From the NCBI RefSeq assembly GCF_023015765.1, contig NZ_JALKAL010000007.1, forward strand, positions 1 through 64,000: a stretch of DNA of 64,000 nucleotides. Reading direction: 5' to 3'. The DNA comes from Ornithinimicrobium sp. F0845 (GTDB taxonomy: Bacteria; Actinomycetota; Actinomycetes; Actinomycetales; Dermatophilaceae). The translations under genes were made by a program, and so were the position numbers. Shown here one piece after another: positions 16,932-25,422 of the stretch; within the stretch, counting starts at the first letter, position 1, and the number at the start of each line of letters is the position of its first letter. The notes beneath the pieces were generated by a model, which ran no database searches, was not told where the DNA came from, and worked only from the letters and a program-made list of their open reading frames with translations.

Positions 16932-17525
16932 TCAGCCGACGAGGTCCTCGAGCGTCGGCTCAGGGCACTTCGTGCGCATGGCGGGCACCTGAGCCGGTGG
17001 GACCGCGGCGTGGGGACGCCAGGTCTCGACATTCGTCCCCACCGCCGCGGCATGGTGTGCCTCCACGAAGACGTCCTCGGAGGGAGGCGCAGGGACAGTG
17101 ATGCCCTCGGCTTCCAGGCAGGCCGCGACCTCCAGGTTGAGCGCGAAGTATGCGCGGACCTCGGCATCGCTGAGTGGCTGAAAGGTCGGCAGCGGCCCAG
17201 CCTCCAGCGTGCATGCGTCGAGATCCTGGTTGTAGCGTTCGCCAACCTCGGGTCCCGGATCCACCCCGTCGTAGCTGATGCCTGCGCCGTCATCGGTGCG
17301 CTTCACTGGCCAACCACGCACCCCGGCCGGGTGGTCGATCAGGTGCACCGCAGGGCGCACCGGGCGTCTCTTGAGGTTGCCGCCGCAGTTGGGGCAGACC
17401 CCCTCCAGGCAGGTCTCGACGCAGGTCGCGCACCACGTGCACTCGAAGGTGCAGATCAGCGCATCCGGCGACTCGGGGGGCAGGTCGACGTCGCAGCACT
17501 CACAGTTGGGACGCAGCTCCAGCAT
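16932..17525 (-). CDS. DUF1272 protein with a C-terminal extension
   Basis: 197 residues. Residues 1-58 are the DUF1272 zinc-ribbon-like domain: MLELRPNCECCDVDLPPESP, then ICTFECTWCATCVETCLEG, then CPNCGGNLKRRPVRP, with the paired cysteines (CECC, CTWC, CETC, CPNC) expected to bind metal. DUF1272 proteins are usually about 60-90 residues long. Here another 130 residues follow, with no recognised domain and an acidic, Pro/Ala-rich character (SDAEVRAYFALNLEVAACLE). I start at the ATG at 17525, where the family begins. Function unknown. Confidence 0.75.
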   Translation of the reverse strand: MLELRPNCECCDVDLPPESPDALICTFECTWCATCVETCLEGVCPNCGGNLKRRPVRPAVHLIDHPAGVRGWPVKRTDDGAGISYDGVDPGPEVGERYNQDLDACTLEAGPLPTFQPLSDAEVRAYFALNLEVAACLEAEGITVPAPPSEDVFVEAHHAAAVGTNVETWRPHAAVPPAQVPAMRTKCPEPTLEDLVG

Positions 17526-17677
17526 GAGCAGAGTGTCGCAGGGCGCAGCCGACGCACCACGGTGACCGAGTCTGTGACGCACGGTTCACCAGCAGGACTA
17601 CGACGAGGCAGTATGCCGTGAGGCCGGGGCCGGCCTGCCCGCTCGCGGGCGGCCAGGGGTCGACATAGGTTCCGCAG

Positions 17678-18401
17678 ATGGGCGTCCTCCTGGCCCTGGC
17701 CTCAGCAGGTGCCTACGGAGTCGTCGACTTCGCGGGCGGGATCCTGTCGCGGCGCGTGCACTACGCCCTGGTGACGTGGCTGGGGCAGGTCGGCGGTCTG
17801 GTGTTCGCCGTCGTGGCAGCGGTGCTGATCCCGGCCGAGCGCGTCACCGCGGTGGACCTCGGCTGGGGTGCACTGTCCGGAGTTGGCAGCGCGGTCACCA
17901 TGCTGTTCCTCAACCGGGCCCTGTCGCGCGGCTCGATGAGCACGGTCGTGCCGATCAGTGCTGTCACGGGCGTCGCGCTGTCGGTGCTCTGCGGCGTCTG
18001 GTTGCTGGGTGAGCAACCCGGTGCGGCGGCCTGGTGGGGGATCGTGCTCCTGCTGCCGTCGCTGTGGCTCATCTCGCGCACCACCGACCACGACCCGGCG
18101 CACCTGGGGGCCGTCCGGGACGGACTGGTCGCGAGCACCGGGGTCGCCGTGCAGTACATCGGGCTGGCCATGGCCGGGCCGGAGAGCGGGCTCTGGGCGG
18201 TGGCGGCCGGTCGCCTCCTGGCCGTCCTGATCATCTCGCCCGTTGGTCTCCGGGCGAGGGACCACGGGCACCTCACCTGGCGGGACCGGGCCAAGGCCCT
18301 GGCCATCGGGGCCGGCGCCGCGCTCGCCCTCTCGCTCTACCTGCTGGCCACGCGGGAGCAGCTGCTCGCCGTCGCGGGTGGTGCTGCTCAGCATCGCGTA
18401 G
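17678..18401 (+). pseudogene. EamA/DMT-family transporter, frameshifted and truncated
   Basis: The first 230 codons encode a drug/metabolite-type transporter with about eight membrane segments (LALASAGAYGVVDFAGGILS at the start, then SGVGSAVTMLFLNRALSRGS and MSTVVPISAVTGVALSVLCG). After LLATREQLLAVA the frame runs into non-homologous sequence that is antisense to the next gene. Removing one G near 18376 restores VAVVLLSIA and a stop at 18399-18401. The last two transmembrane helices expected in this family are absent. A frameshift plus a 3-prime deletion up to the convergent gene is the likely history. Confidence 0.7.
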
Positions 18402-18412
18402 GCAGCACTGAC

Positions 18413-19645
18413 TCAGGAGGACTCGGCCAGCACCTGCTCGATCGCGGCGAGAACGACGTCCGGCTCGTCCAGATAGACGTAGTGCGTGCTGTCCTCCGCG
18501 ACGACCAGCTCGCTGTTGCTCGACAACGTCAGGAGGTCCTCCTGCAACCCGCGCCAGATGGTGTCGAAGCGGTCCAGCACCTCCGGGGTCAGCCCCACCG
18601 ACCCCAGCGCCTCCGGCGGGAGCTGTCCCTCCAGGCCGATGCCGCGGGCGATGACCACGAGCGGCGTGTCGCCGAGAGCGCCCGGTCCACCGACCGCGGC
18701 CATGCCCTCCTCGAGCGCGGCGTACTCCGCCACCGCCGTCTCCAGCGACTCCGGCTGCGCCCGGTGCAGGGCCCACAGCTCGCGCGCCTTGCTCGGCAGC
18801 TCCGGGGCGGCCGACCGCAGCTCGTCCGGTCCCGACACGCCCGCCTCGATCGCGGTCGCGAGACGGGCCAGCCCGGCGATCTCTGCCTCCTGGACCGCGA
18901 CGACCGCCGGCACAGCGGCCAGCGCCTGCCCCTGGTTGGGATGGGAGGAGTCCACCAGCACCACCCCGGCGGTGTCCTCGGGGTTGGCCTGCGCGAACGC
19001 CAGCATGGTCAGGCCGCCGAAGGAGTGCCCGACCAGGACAAACGGCCCCTCCTCGTCAGCGTTGTCCAGCAGCGTGCCCAGCTCGGTCACGATCTGATCG
19101 ATCGACCGGGGCTCCGGGCCGGGTTGGCTCCATCCGTAGCCCGCCCGGTCGTAGCTGCACACCCGCACGGTCCCCGTGAGCTGCGCCTGGAGCGGCCAGA
19201 AGTTGACCGAGGTGTCCCCCAGCCCGGCATCCAGCAGCACCGTGGGGCTCCCCTCGCCCGCGCAGTAGAGGTGCATCGTGTGCCCGTCCACGTCCACCAG
19301 CTCACCGGGCGGCGCCGGCAGGTCGGGGTTGTAGGCGGCCTCCGGTGGAGCACTGGTGGCCGTGGAGTCCGGGGCGCCCGTCTCCCCTGCCGCGTCGGCG
19401 CCTGCCGCGTCGGTGCCGGCCGCGTCGCTGCCGGCCGCGTCGCTCTCCGCCGCCGCATCCTGCGTCCCGGTGTCCTCCCCCGTGTCCTCCGCCACGTCGG
19501 AGGTCACGGCTCCCCCGTCGTCCGGGCCGGCCGTCGGTCCGGCCGGGTCGTCCCCCTCGTCAGAGCTGCAGGCGCCCAGGGCCACCGCCATGAGTGCCCC
19601 GGCACAGGCCAGGGCGAGAGTCTTGCGTGCTGCACCGACAGGCAT
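18413..19645 (-). CDS. Alpha/beta-hydrolase lipoprotein
   Basis: 410 residues. An N-terminal lipoprotein signal ends in the lipobox ALGACSS (Cys about 26). Next comes a low-complexity Asp/Ala/Gly linker (about 28-105) with repeated DAAGSDAAGTDAAG units. The alpha/beta-hydrolase domain has the nucleophile elbow LVGHSFGGLTML, the preceding oxyanion region LLDAGLGDTS and the catalytic His in EDSTHYVYLDEPDVV. It resembles small-molecule esterases or epoxide-hydrolase-like enzymes. It is presumably anchored outside the membrane. The gene is convergent with the broken EamA gene, 11 bases away. Confidence 0.85.
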   Translation of the reverse strand: MPVGAARKTLALACAGALMAVALGACSSDEGDDPAGPTAGPDDGGAVTSDVAEDTGEDTGTQDAAAESDAAGSDAAGTDAAGADAAGETGAPDSTATSAPPEAAYNPDLPAPPGELVDVDGHTMHLYCAGEGSPTVLLDAGLGDTSVNFWPLQAQLTGTVRVCSYDRAGYGWSQPGPEPRSIDQIVTELGTLLDNADEEGPFVLVGHSFGGLTMLAFAQANPEDTAGVVLVDSSHPNQGQALAAVPAVVAVQEAEIAGLARLATAIEAGVSGPDELRSAAPELPSKARELWALHRAQPESLETAVAEYAALEEGMAAVGGPGALGDTPLVVIARGIGLEGQLPPEALGSVGLTPEVLDRFDTIWRGLQEDLLTLSSNSELVVAEDSTHYVYLDEPDVVLAAIEQVLAESS

Positions 19646-19776
19646 CGGCCCACCTCCGTGGTGTCGTGACCAGGAGCGGGTGCTCCGTGGCCCCCGACGC
19701 TAGAGGGATGGCGGACCGGTGGCAAGACCCGCGGCGTCGGGTGCGGGCCGGGCGCCAGGGTGGCAGCGTGGGCAGT

Positions 19777-21426
19777 ATGCCGCACAAGCAGGGCCGCTCC
19801 CCGGCTCCGGGGGACTCTCAGGAACCGCTGGCGAAGTACCGCCGGATGCGCGACTTCGCCCGCACGCCCGAGCCCAGCGGCGCCCCGCCGGAGCGCTCCG
19901 AGGGAGGGGACCGGGTCTTCGTCGTGCAGCGCCACCGGGCCACGGCGCGACACTACGACTTCCGCCTGGAGGTCGACGGGGTGCTGGCCAGCTGGGCGGT
20001 GCCGAAGGGCCCCAGCCTGGACCCCGAGATCCGTCGGCTGGCCATCCACGTCGAGGACCACCCTATGGAGTATCTCCACTTCGAGGGCGTGATCCCCAGC
20101 AAGGAGTACGGCGGCGGCGACGTGATCGTCTGGGACACCGGCACGTGGGAGCCGGGGCACGACGAGGACCCGGCGGCGGCCATCCGCGCAGGCACGCTGC
20201 ACGTCATACTGCACGGCGAGAAGTTGCGCGGCCAGTTCATGCTGGTGCGCACCGCGCGCCAGCAGGGTGACAAGGAGCAGTGGCTGCTGTTCCACAAGCA
20301 CGACGAGCACACGGTGCAGGGTTGGGACGCCGAGGACTTCCCGCGCTCGGTCCTCAGCGGCCGCACCAACGAGGAGGTGCTCGCCGACCCCGACGAGGTG
20401 TGGCACTCCGACCGGCCGGCCGACCAGGCGGCCGAGTCGCTGCGGGTGGACGTCCCGGACCCGCTCACCGAGGACGAGCTGTCGACGCTGCGCGACCTGG
20501 GCACCTCGGGGACCTGGGAGGTCTTCGGGCGCACGGTGCGGCTGACCAACCTGGACAAGGTCATGTTCCCGGGCCGCGAGGGTGCGGGGCCGGTCACCGC
20601 CGAGGAGCCGGTCACCAAGCGCGAGTTCATCGAGTATGCCGGGCGCGTCGCCCCCGTGCTCCTCCCCTATCTCGCGGGTCGGGCGGTCAACCTGCACCGC
20701 TATCCCGACGGCGCGCAGGCGAAGGGGTTCTGGCACAAGGAGGTCCCGAAGCACGCGCCGGAGTGGCTGCCGCGGTGGGACAACCCGGACGCCGACCCCG
20801 GCGAGACGAAGACCTACCTGGTGGTGGACGAGGCCGCGGCGCTGGTCTGGGCGGCCAACTACGGCGCGCTGGAGTGGCACCCCTGGACGTCGCCGACGGA
20901 CGCTCCGGACTGTCCGTCCTACGTCATGTTCGACATCGACCCGGGTGAGCGGACCTCCTGGGAGGAGACGCTGGAGCTCGCGCGGCTGCACCGGGCCGCG
21001 TTCGAGGCGCTGCAGCTGCGGGCCTATCCGAAGGTGACCGGTCGGCGCGGGCTGCAGGTGTGGGTGCCGATCCGGCGCGGCCCGAGCTTCGCCGACACCC
21101 GGGCCTGGGCCGAGAAGGTGTCCCGGAGCATCGGCGCGATGGTGCCCGAGCTGGTCAGCTGGCGCTGGGAGGTGCGGGCGCGCAAGGGTCTGGCGCGGCT
21201 GGACTACACGCAGAACGCGGTGAACAAGACGCTCGTCGCGCCCTACAGCCCGCGGCCGTCGGCGGGTGCACCGGTGTCGGTGCCGATCACGTGGGACGAG
21301 CTCGACGACCCCGACCTGCGGCCGGACCGGTGGACGATCCGCACCGTGCTGGACCGGCTGGCCGAGACCGGTGACTCGTTCAGCGGCGTGCTGCACCACG
21401 ACCAGACGCTGCCGCGCGTGCGCTGA
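19777..21426 (+). CDS. LigD-like DNA repair protein: 3-prime phosphoesterase plus polymerase domains, no ligase
   Basis: 549 residues. Residues about 25-190 form the LigD phosphoesterase domain, with FVVQRHRATARHYDFRLEVD (His-x-x-x-x-His-Tyr-Asp) and the SWAVPKGPSLDP block. Residues about 245-545 are the archaeo-eukaryotic primase-type polymerase domain: NLDKVMFPG, GFWHKEVPKHAPEW, the catalytic pair in YVMFDIDPG, and KVTGRRGLQVWVPI. The ATP-dependent ligase domain of full LigD is absent. Such proteins function in non-homologous end joining with Ku and a separate ligase; neither is in this window. The ATG lies inside an AGTATGCC motif. Confidence 0.88.
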   Translation: MPHKQGRSPAPGDSQEPLAKYRRMRDFARTPEPSGAPPERSEGGDRVFVVQRHRATARHYDFRLEVDGVLASWAVPKGPSLDPEIRRLAIHVEDHPMEYLHFEGVIPSKEYGGGDVIVWDTGTWEPGHDEDPAAAIRAGTLHVILHGEKLRGQFMLVRTARQQGDKEQWLLFHKHDEHTVQGWDAEDFPRSVLSGRTNEEVLADPDEVWHSDRPADQAAESLRVDVPDPLTEDELSTLRDLGTSGTWEVFGRTVRLTNLDKVMFPGREGAGPVTAEEPVTKREFIEYAGRVAPVLLPYLAGRAVNLHRYPDGAQAKGFWHKEVPKHAPEWLPRWDNPDADPGETKTYLVVDEAAALVWAANYGALEWHPWTSPTDAPDCPSYVMFDIDPGERTSWEETLELARLHRAAFEALQLRAYPKVTGRRGLQVWVPIRRGPSFADTRAWAEKVSRSIGAMVPELVSWRWEVRARKGLARLDYTQNAVNKTLVAPYSPRPSAGAPVSVPITWDELDDPDLRPDRWTIRTVLDRLAETGDSFSGVLHHDQTLPRVR

Positions 21427-21461
21427 GCCGTCCCGGCAGCCCGCCGGTGGTGTCGGCGAAG

Positions 21462-22727
21462 CTACCCGCCCGCCACGTGTCGGGGACCTCGCACACCGCC
21501 GCCGTAACCGAACGGTCGGCTCGGGGGCCGGCGGACCAGGTCACGGCGGAACCCCGCCCGCGCGACCAGCGTCAGGGTGCAGGCCACCAGGAAGGACCCC
21601 GCCGCGACCAGCCACGCCTCACGGAAGCCCAGCCCCGAGACGACCAGCCCCAGCAGCACCGGCCCGATCGCGCCGCCGGTGAAGGCCCCCGCCTGCACGA
21701 CCGACGAGGCCCGGGTGGGCGCGTCCCGGCCGACCCGCGCTACGGCATACAGGAAAAGCCCGGGCCAGGACCAGCCGAGCCCGAAGGCCAGGAACCCGAA
21801 GAGGACGACCGCCCACGGCACCGCGAACACACCGATGAGGAAGAGGCAGACCGCACCCGAGGCCATCTGGAGCGCGACCCACAGCAGGTTGCCGCCGTAG
21901 CGGCGGTCCGCCCGGTGACCCGCCACCACCCTGACGAGGATCGAGCTGCCGGAGCCGGCCGCCATCAGGAGCCCGGCCTGGCCGACCGTCAGCCCCACGT
22001 CATGGGCCCAGCTGGCCAGGTAGGCCCCGAGGAAGTTCGCGGCGGCGCTGGCGAAGGTGATCGCGATGCCGCACAGCAGGAGCGGCCCCCACGGTGCCCG
22101 GTCCACCGCGCCGCCGACGAAGCCACCCCGAGGCACCGTGCGCCCCACTCGCGGTTGCAGCAGCGCCAGCACGATCACCACCAACCCGGTGGTGCCCGTC
22201 ACGACGAAGGTGCTCCGCCAGCCGAAGAGGGCGGTCATGGTCGGCACGGCCAGCCCGCCAAACATGATCGCGGCCGGCACCGCACTCTGCTTGATGCCGA
22301 AGCCGAGACCCCGCCGGTGGGCCGGCAGGACCGTCGCCACCGTCTGGTTCGCGGTGCCCTGACAGGCCGCATTGGCCAGGCCGAGCACCGCCATCACCGC
22401 GATGAGGGTCTCCCAGCGGTGCACGAGGAAGGCGAGCCCAAAACCTCCCAGCGCGACGAGGACGCCAGAGGTGATCTGGCCCTGGCGGCGCGTCCACCTC
22501 TCCAGCAGCCCTCCACCCAGGATGGTGGCCAGCGCGGCGACGGCGAAGAAGGTGCTGACCACCAGGCCGAGCACGGACGGACCGAAGTCGAGGTCGCGTT
22601 GCATCAGCACGGCCTGGGCACCGACGAGGAACGGCGGGATGGCCCCGAGGGTCGTCAGCGCGCTGGCACCCAGCATCACCATCGCGGTCGGCGACCGGTG
22701 TGGGCTCTGGACCACCTGGGCGCCCAC
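21462..22727 (-). CDS. Major facilitator superfamily transporter
   Basis: 421 residues with about twelve hydrophobic segments. The first half contains the loop after helix 2 (LLERWTRRQGQITSG) in place of a canonical GxxxDRxGRR. The second half has the equivalent loop VVAGHRADRRYGGNLLW. Resembles CynX/NimT-like or general MFS exporters; the substrate cannot be assigned. It is convergent with the LigD-like gene and divergent from the GntR regulator, so the promoter region 22728-22848 may serve both directions. Confidence 0.82.
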   Translation of the reverse strand: MGAQVVQSPHRSPTAMVMLGASALTTLGAIPPFLVGAQAVLMQRDLDFGPSVLGLVVSTFFAVAALATILGGGLLERWTRRQGQITSGVLVALGGFGLAFLVHRWETLIAVMAVLGLANAACQGTANQTVATVLPAHRRGLGFGIKQSAVPAAIMFGGLAVPTMTALFGWRSTFVVTGTTGLVVIVLALLQPRVGRTVPRGGFVGGAVDRAPWGPLLLCGIAITFASAAANFLGAYLASWAHDVGLTVGQAGLLMAAGSGSSILVRVVAGHRADRRYGGNLLWVALQMASGAVCLFLIGVFAVPWAVVLFGFLAFGLGWSWPGLFLYAVARVGRDAPTRASSVVQAGAFTGGAIGPVLLGLVVSGLGFREAWLVAAGSFLVACTLTLVARAGFRRDLVRRPPSRPFGYGGGVRGPRHVAGG

Positions 22728-22756
22728 CTCCTGACCAAATTGTTATCTACATGACA

Positions 22757-22790
22757 TTGACGAAATGTACTGCCCTTTGCGATGGTAGTC
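22757..22790 (+). promoter_or_regulatory. Promoter/operator element shared with the catabolic operon, copy A
   Basis: Starts TTGACGAAATGTACTGCCC and continues TTTGCGATGGTAG. The same sequence with three changes in the first 23 bases occurs at 26815 before the CoA-transferase gene. The TTGACG serves as a -35 box; the conserved inner block (AAATGT, GCCCTTTG) is a candidate binding site for the GntR regulator encoded 60 bases downstream. Confidence 0.65.
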
Positions 22791-22848
22791 CCCATTGTCT
22801 GCGCCGGACACCTCGTGCGCGCCACCTTGAGTCAACGGAGACCAGAGT

Positions 22849-23649
22849 ATGTCGAGCAGCTCGCGCCGCGTGGAGGAGCCAGGTTATCGCCGCCTGGCCG
22901 GCCACCTTCGCGACGCGATCAAGGAGAAGCGCTGGGCCGAGGGCGAGGCGCTGCCCACCGACGGCGAGCTCGGCAGCGAGTTCAGCGTGAGCCGCCAGAC
23001 GGTGCGCCGCGCCTACCTCGAGCTCGTCAACGAGGGCCTGGTCTATCGCGTGCCCGGCAGCGGCACCTTCATCACCCCGTCCCACCTGCGCTACCGGCGC
23101 CCGTTCGAGACCGTGGACGACCTGCTCGGGCTGGCCGACGACACCGAGCTCGAGGTGGTGCAGCCCCTCGAGGGCACCTTCGACCCCGACGCGGCCCGCG
23201 AGCTCATGCTCGACTCCCGGCTGATGTATGGCATGCAGTTCCTGCGCCGGCACCAGGGCACTGTCTTCTGTCACACCTCGGTCTTCCTGCCGCCGGAGAT
23301 CGGCCGGCTGCTGGACGGCGAGGAGGCCTTCACCCAGGCCGGTGCCACGAGCACGGTCACCGTCATCGGAGCGCTCACCGCGCGGGGCATCCAGCTGAGC
23401 GGGGCCGAGCAGTCGATGACCGCGCGGTCCGCTACCGAGCTGGACCAGCAGCGACTCGGGTGCGCCATCGGCCACCCGCTGCTGCACGTCGAGCGCCTCT
23501 ACGTCGACCCCAGCGGCCGGGCGGTCGAGTGGGCCGTCTCAGACTTTCTGCCCGAGCACTACACGCACCGGATCCACCTTGGACGCCGGCGCAGCAACCC
23601 TTCGTCGATCACGGCGGAGCGGATCACCAGGAAAGGAACACCCTCATGA
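22849..23649 (+). CDS. GntR-family (HutC-type) transcriptional regulator
   Basis: 266 residues. The N-terminal winged helix (about 10-80) reads YRRLAGHLRDAIKEKRWAEG, ALPTDGELGSEFSVSRQTVR and RVPGSGTFITP, standard for GntR. The C-terminal UTRA ligand-binding domain (about 95-245) includes CHTSVFLPPEIGRLL and LLHVERLYVDPSGRAVEWAV. It probably senses the transported substrate or a CoA-derived intermediate and controls the adjacent TRAP and catabolic genes. Its stop overlaps the dctP start (ATGA), so it is cotranscribed with the transporter. A shared promoter-like element stands upstream of both units. Confidence 0.9.
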   Translation: MSSSSRRVEEPGYRRLAGHLRDAIKEKRWAEGEALPTDGELGSEFSVSRQTVRRAYLELVNEGLVYRVPGSGTFITPSHLRYRRPFETVDDLLGLADDTELEVVQPLEGTFDPDAARELMLDSRLMYGMQFLRRHQGTVFCHTSVFLPPEIGRLLDGEEAFTQAGATSTVTVIGALTARGIQLSGAEQSMTARSATELDQQRLGCAIGHPLLHVERLYVDPSGRAVEWAVSDFLPEHYTHRIHLGRRRSNPSSITAERITRKGTPS

Positions 23650-24695
23650 CCTCTCGCTCTCTGCGCACTCTCGCCATCGTCGCCGTCGGGGCACTGACGC
23701 TGGCTGGCTGCGGCGGCGCTCGCGGTGGTGGCGGCGACGGCGGTGACGCAACCGGTGGTGACGGTGAGACCTTCACGCTGAAGTTCTCCCACGTGACCAC
23801 CGACAGCACCCCCAAGGGCACGGCGGCGCTCTGGTTCGAGGAGGAGCTCGAGAAGCGCACCGATGGTCGCATCGACGTGGAGGTCTACTCCAACTCCTCG
23901 CTCTACGGCGACAAGGACGAGATGCAGGCCATCCAGCAGAACTCGGTCCAGATGCTGGCACCCGCCTCCGCGAAGTTCACCACCGTCGCACCGGCGCTGC
24001 AGGTCCTGGACCTGCCGTTCCTGTTCGACACCCCGGACGACATCCCCAGCGTGGCGGCGCCGGACACCGAGGTCGGCAAGGCGATCTTCGCCAACCCTGA
24101 CCTCGAGGCCAAGAACATGAAGGTCCTCGGCCTGTGGGACTCCGGCATGAAGCAGATCCACTCCAACAACCTCACCCAGTCGCCGGCCGACATGGAGGGC
24201 AAGAAGTACCGCATCCAGCCCTCCGACGTGCTCAAGAGCCAGATCGAGGCCTGGGGTGGCTCGGCCGAGGCGATCGCCTTCGCCGAGGTCTACTCCGCCC
24301 TCCAGCAGGGTGTCATCGACGGCGGTGAGAACACCTACTCCAACATCGAGTCGCAGAAGATGCACACGGTGCAGTCCAACATCGCCGAGTCCAACCACGG
24401 CTACATCGGCTACATCCTCGTGGTCAACACCGAGTTCTTCAACAGCCTGCCCGCGGACCTCCAGGAGATCCTGATCGAGACCGCCGAGGAAGCCTCGACC
24501 TACAACCGCGACAACGTCGTGGGGCTGAACCAGGAGTCCAAGGAGACCATCGAGGCCGAGGGCACCACCGAGATCAACGTGTGGACCGACGAGGAGCGTC
24601 AGGCGTTCAAGGACGTCGTCGTCCCCTCGATCTACGAGCAGTACCGCGATGTGATCGGTCCCGAGATCATCGACGAGCTCCTGGCCAACCAGTGA
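23646..24695 (+). CDS. dctP: TRAP transporter substrate-binding lipoprotein (DctP)
   Basis: 349 residues. A lipoprotein signal ends at LTLAGCGG (Cys about 22), followed by a Gly-rich linker. The DctP fold begins LKFSHVTTDSTPKGTAALWF. It contains ITG-like blocks DLPFLFDTPDDIPSVAA, KVLGLWDSGMKQIHSNN and the FAEVYSALQQGVIDGGENTY region, in which an Arg (KYRIQPSDVL) normally binds a substrate carboxylate. It captures an organic acid outside the membrane and hands it to DctQM. It overlaps the regulator gene by 4 bases and is followed by dctQ and dctM. Confidence 0.93.
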   Translation: MTSRSLRTLAIVAVGALTLAGCGGARGGGGDGGDATGGDGETFTLKFSHVTTDSTPKGTAALWFEEELEKRTDGRIDVEVYSNSSLYGDKDEMQAIQQNSVQMLAPASAKFTTVAPALQVLDLPFLFDTPDDIPSVAAPDTEVGKAIFANPDLEAKNMKVLGLWDSGMKQIHSNNLTQSPADMEGKKYRIQPSDVLKSQIEAWGGSAEAIAFAEVYSALQQGVIDGGENTYSNIESQKMHTVQSNIAESNHGYIGYILVVNTEFFNSLPADLQEILIETAEEASTYNRDNVVGLNQESKETIEAEGTTEINVWTDEERQAFKDVVVPSIYEQYRDVIGPEIIDELLANQ

Positions 24696-24756
24696 CCTCT
24701 GCCCACCCTGCCGGGGCGGTCAGCGACCGCCCCGGCGCCCCACCCCACAGAAGGGT

Positions 24757-25422
24757 GTGAGAGACGTGAGACAGCTAGACAGAGCGCTCACGAACGTCGA
24801 GAACGTCATCGCGGCAGGCACGCTCGGCCTCGCGGCGCTGATCTCGATCGTGAACGTCTTCCTGCGACAGTTAGGCGAGTCCTGGTTCTGGACCGAGGAA
24901 GCCGTCATCTATCTGATCATCTACTCCACGTTCATCGGCGCGGTGATCACACTGCGCCACAACGAGCACGTCAGCGTGGACATCCTCGGTGTCTTCTTCA
25001 AGGACCGGGGCAAGAAGTGGCTGGCCCTGGTCGCCGGTGTCGTGACGATCATCTATCTGCTGATCATGGGCTACCTCGGGTGGCAGCTGCTCTTCGAGCC
25101 GTTCTCCCGCACCACCGTCACCCCCGTCCTCAAGCTGCCCCTGTGGGTCGTGGAGCTCGCCGTCCCGATCGGCATGACGCTCATGCTGCTCCGGGCTCTG
25201 GAGATGCTCTGGCGCACCTGGCGCCACGGCATCCCGACCAGCGAGGACCTGCTGGCCGCCGAGGCCGAGGCCACCGGCCTGACCCTCGAGGAGATCCGTG
25301 CCTCCAACGCCGAGATCTCCGGCGCGGGCGACACCTTCGGTGCCTCACCCCCTGAGGGAGATGCCCGCGACGACAGGGGCGACGACAAGGGTCCCGGCGA
25401 GCCGAAGGGAGACGGCCGATGA
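24757..25422 (+). CDS. dctQ: TRAP transporter small permease (DctQ)
   Basis: 221 residues. Four membrane segments in the first 160 residues include NVFLRQLGESWFWTEEAVIY, which fits the DctQ signature, and VITLRHNEHVSVDILGVFF. The C-terminal 65 residues are a hydrophilic, acidic tail (EGDARDDRGDDKGPGEPKGD) that is longer than usual for the family. The start is a GTG at 24757 behind AGAAGGG; a second GTG at 24766 is possible. The stop overlaps dctM by four bases. Confidence 0.9.
   Translation: MRDVRQLDRALTNVENVIAAGTLGLAALISIVNVFLRQLGESWFWTEEAVIYLIIYSTFIGAVITLRHNEHVSVDILGVFFKDRGKKWLALVAGVVTIIYLLIMGYLGWQLLFEPFSRTTVTPVLKLPLWVVELAVPIGMTLMLLRALEMLWRTWRHGIPTSEDLLAAEAEATGLTLEEIRASNAEISGAGDTFGASPPEGDARDDRGDDKGPGEPKGDGR

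Noticed and set aside
18402-19669. Extension of the EamA frame to a 663-residue protein
   Set aside because: After the frameshift the translation is antisense to the lipoprotein hydrolase and shows no membrane segments or homology.
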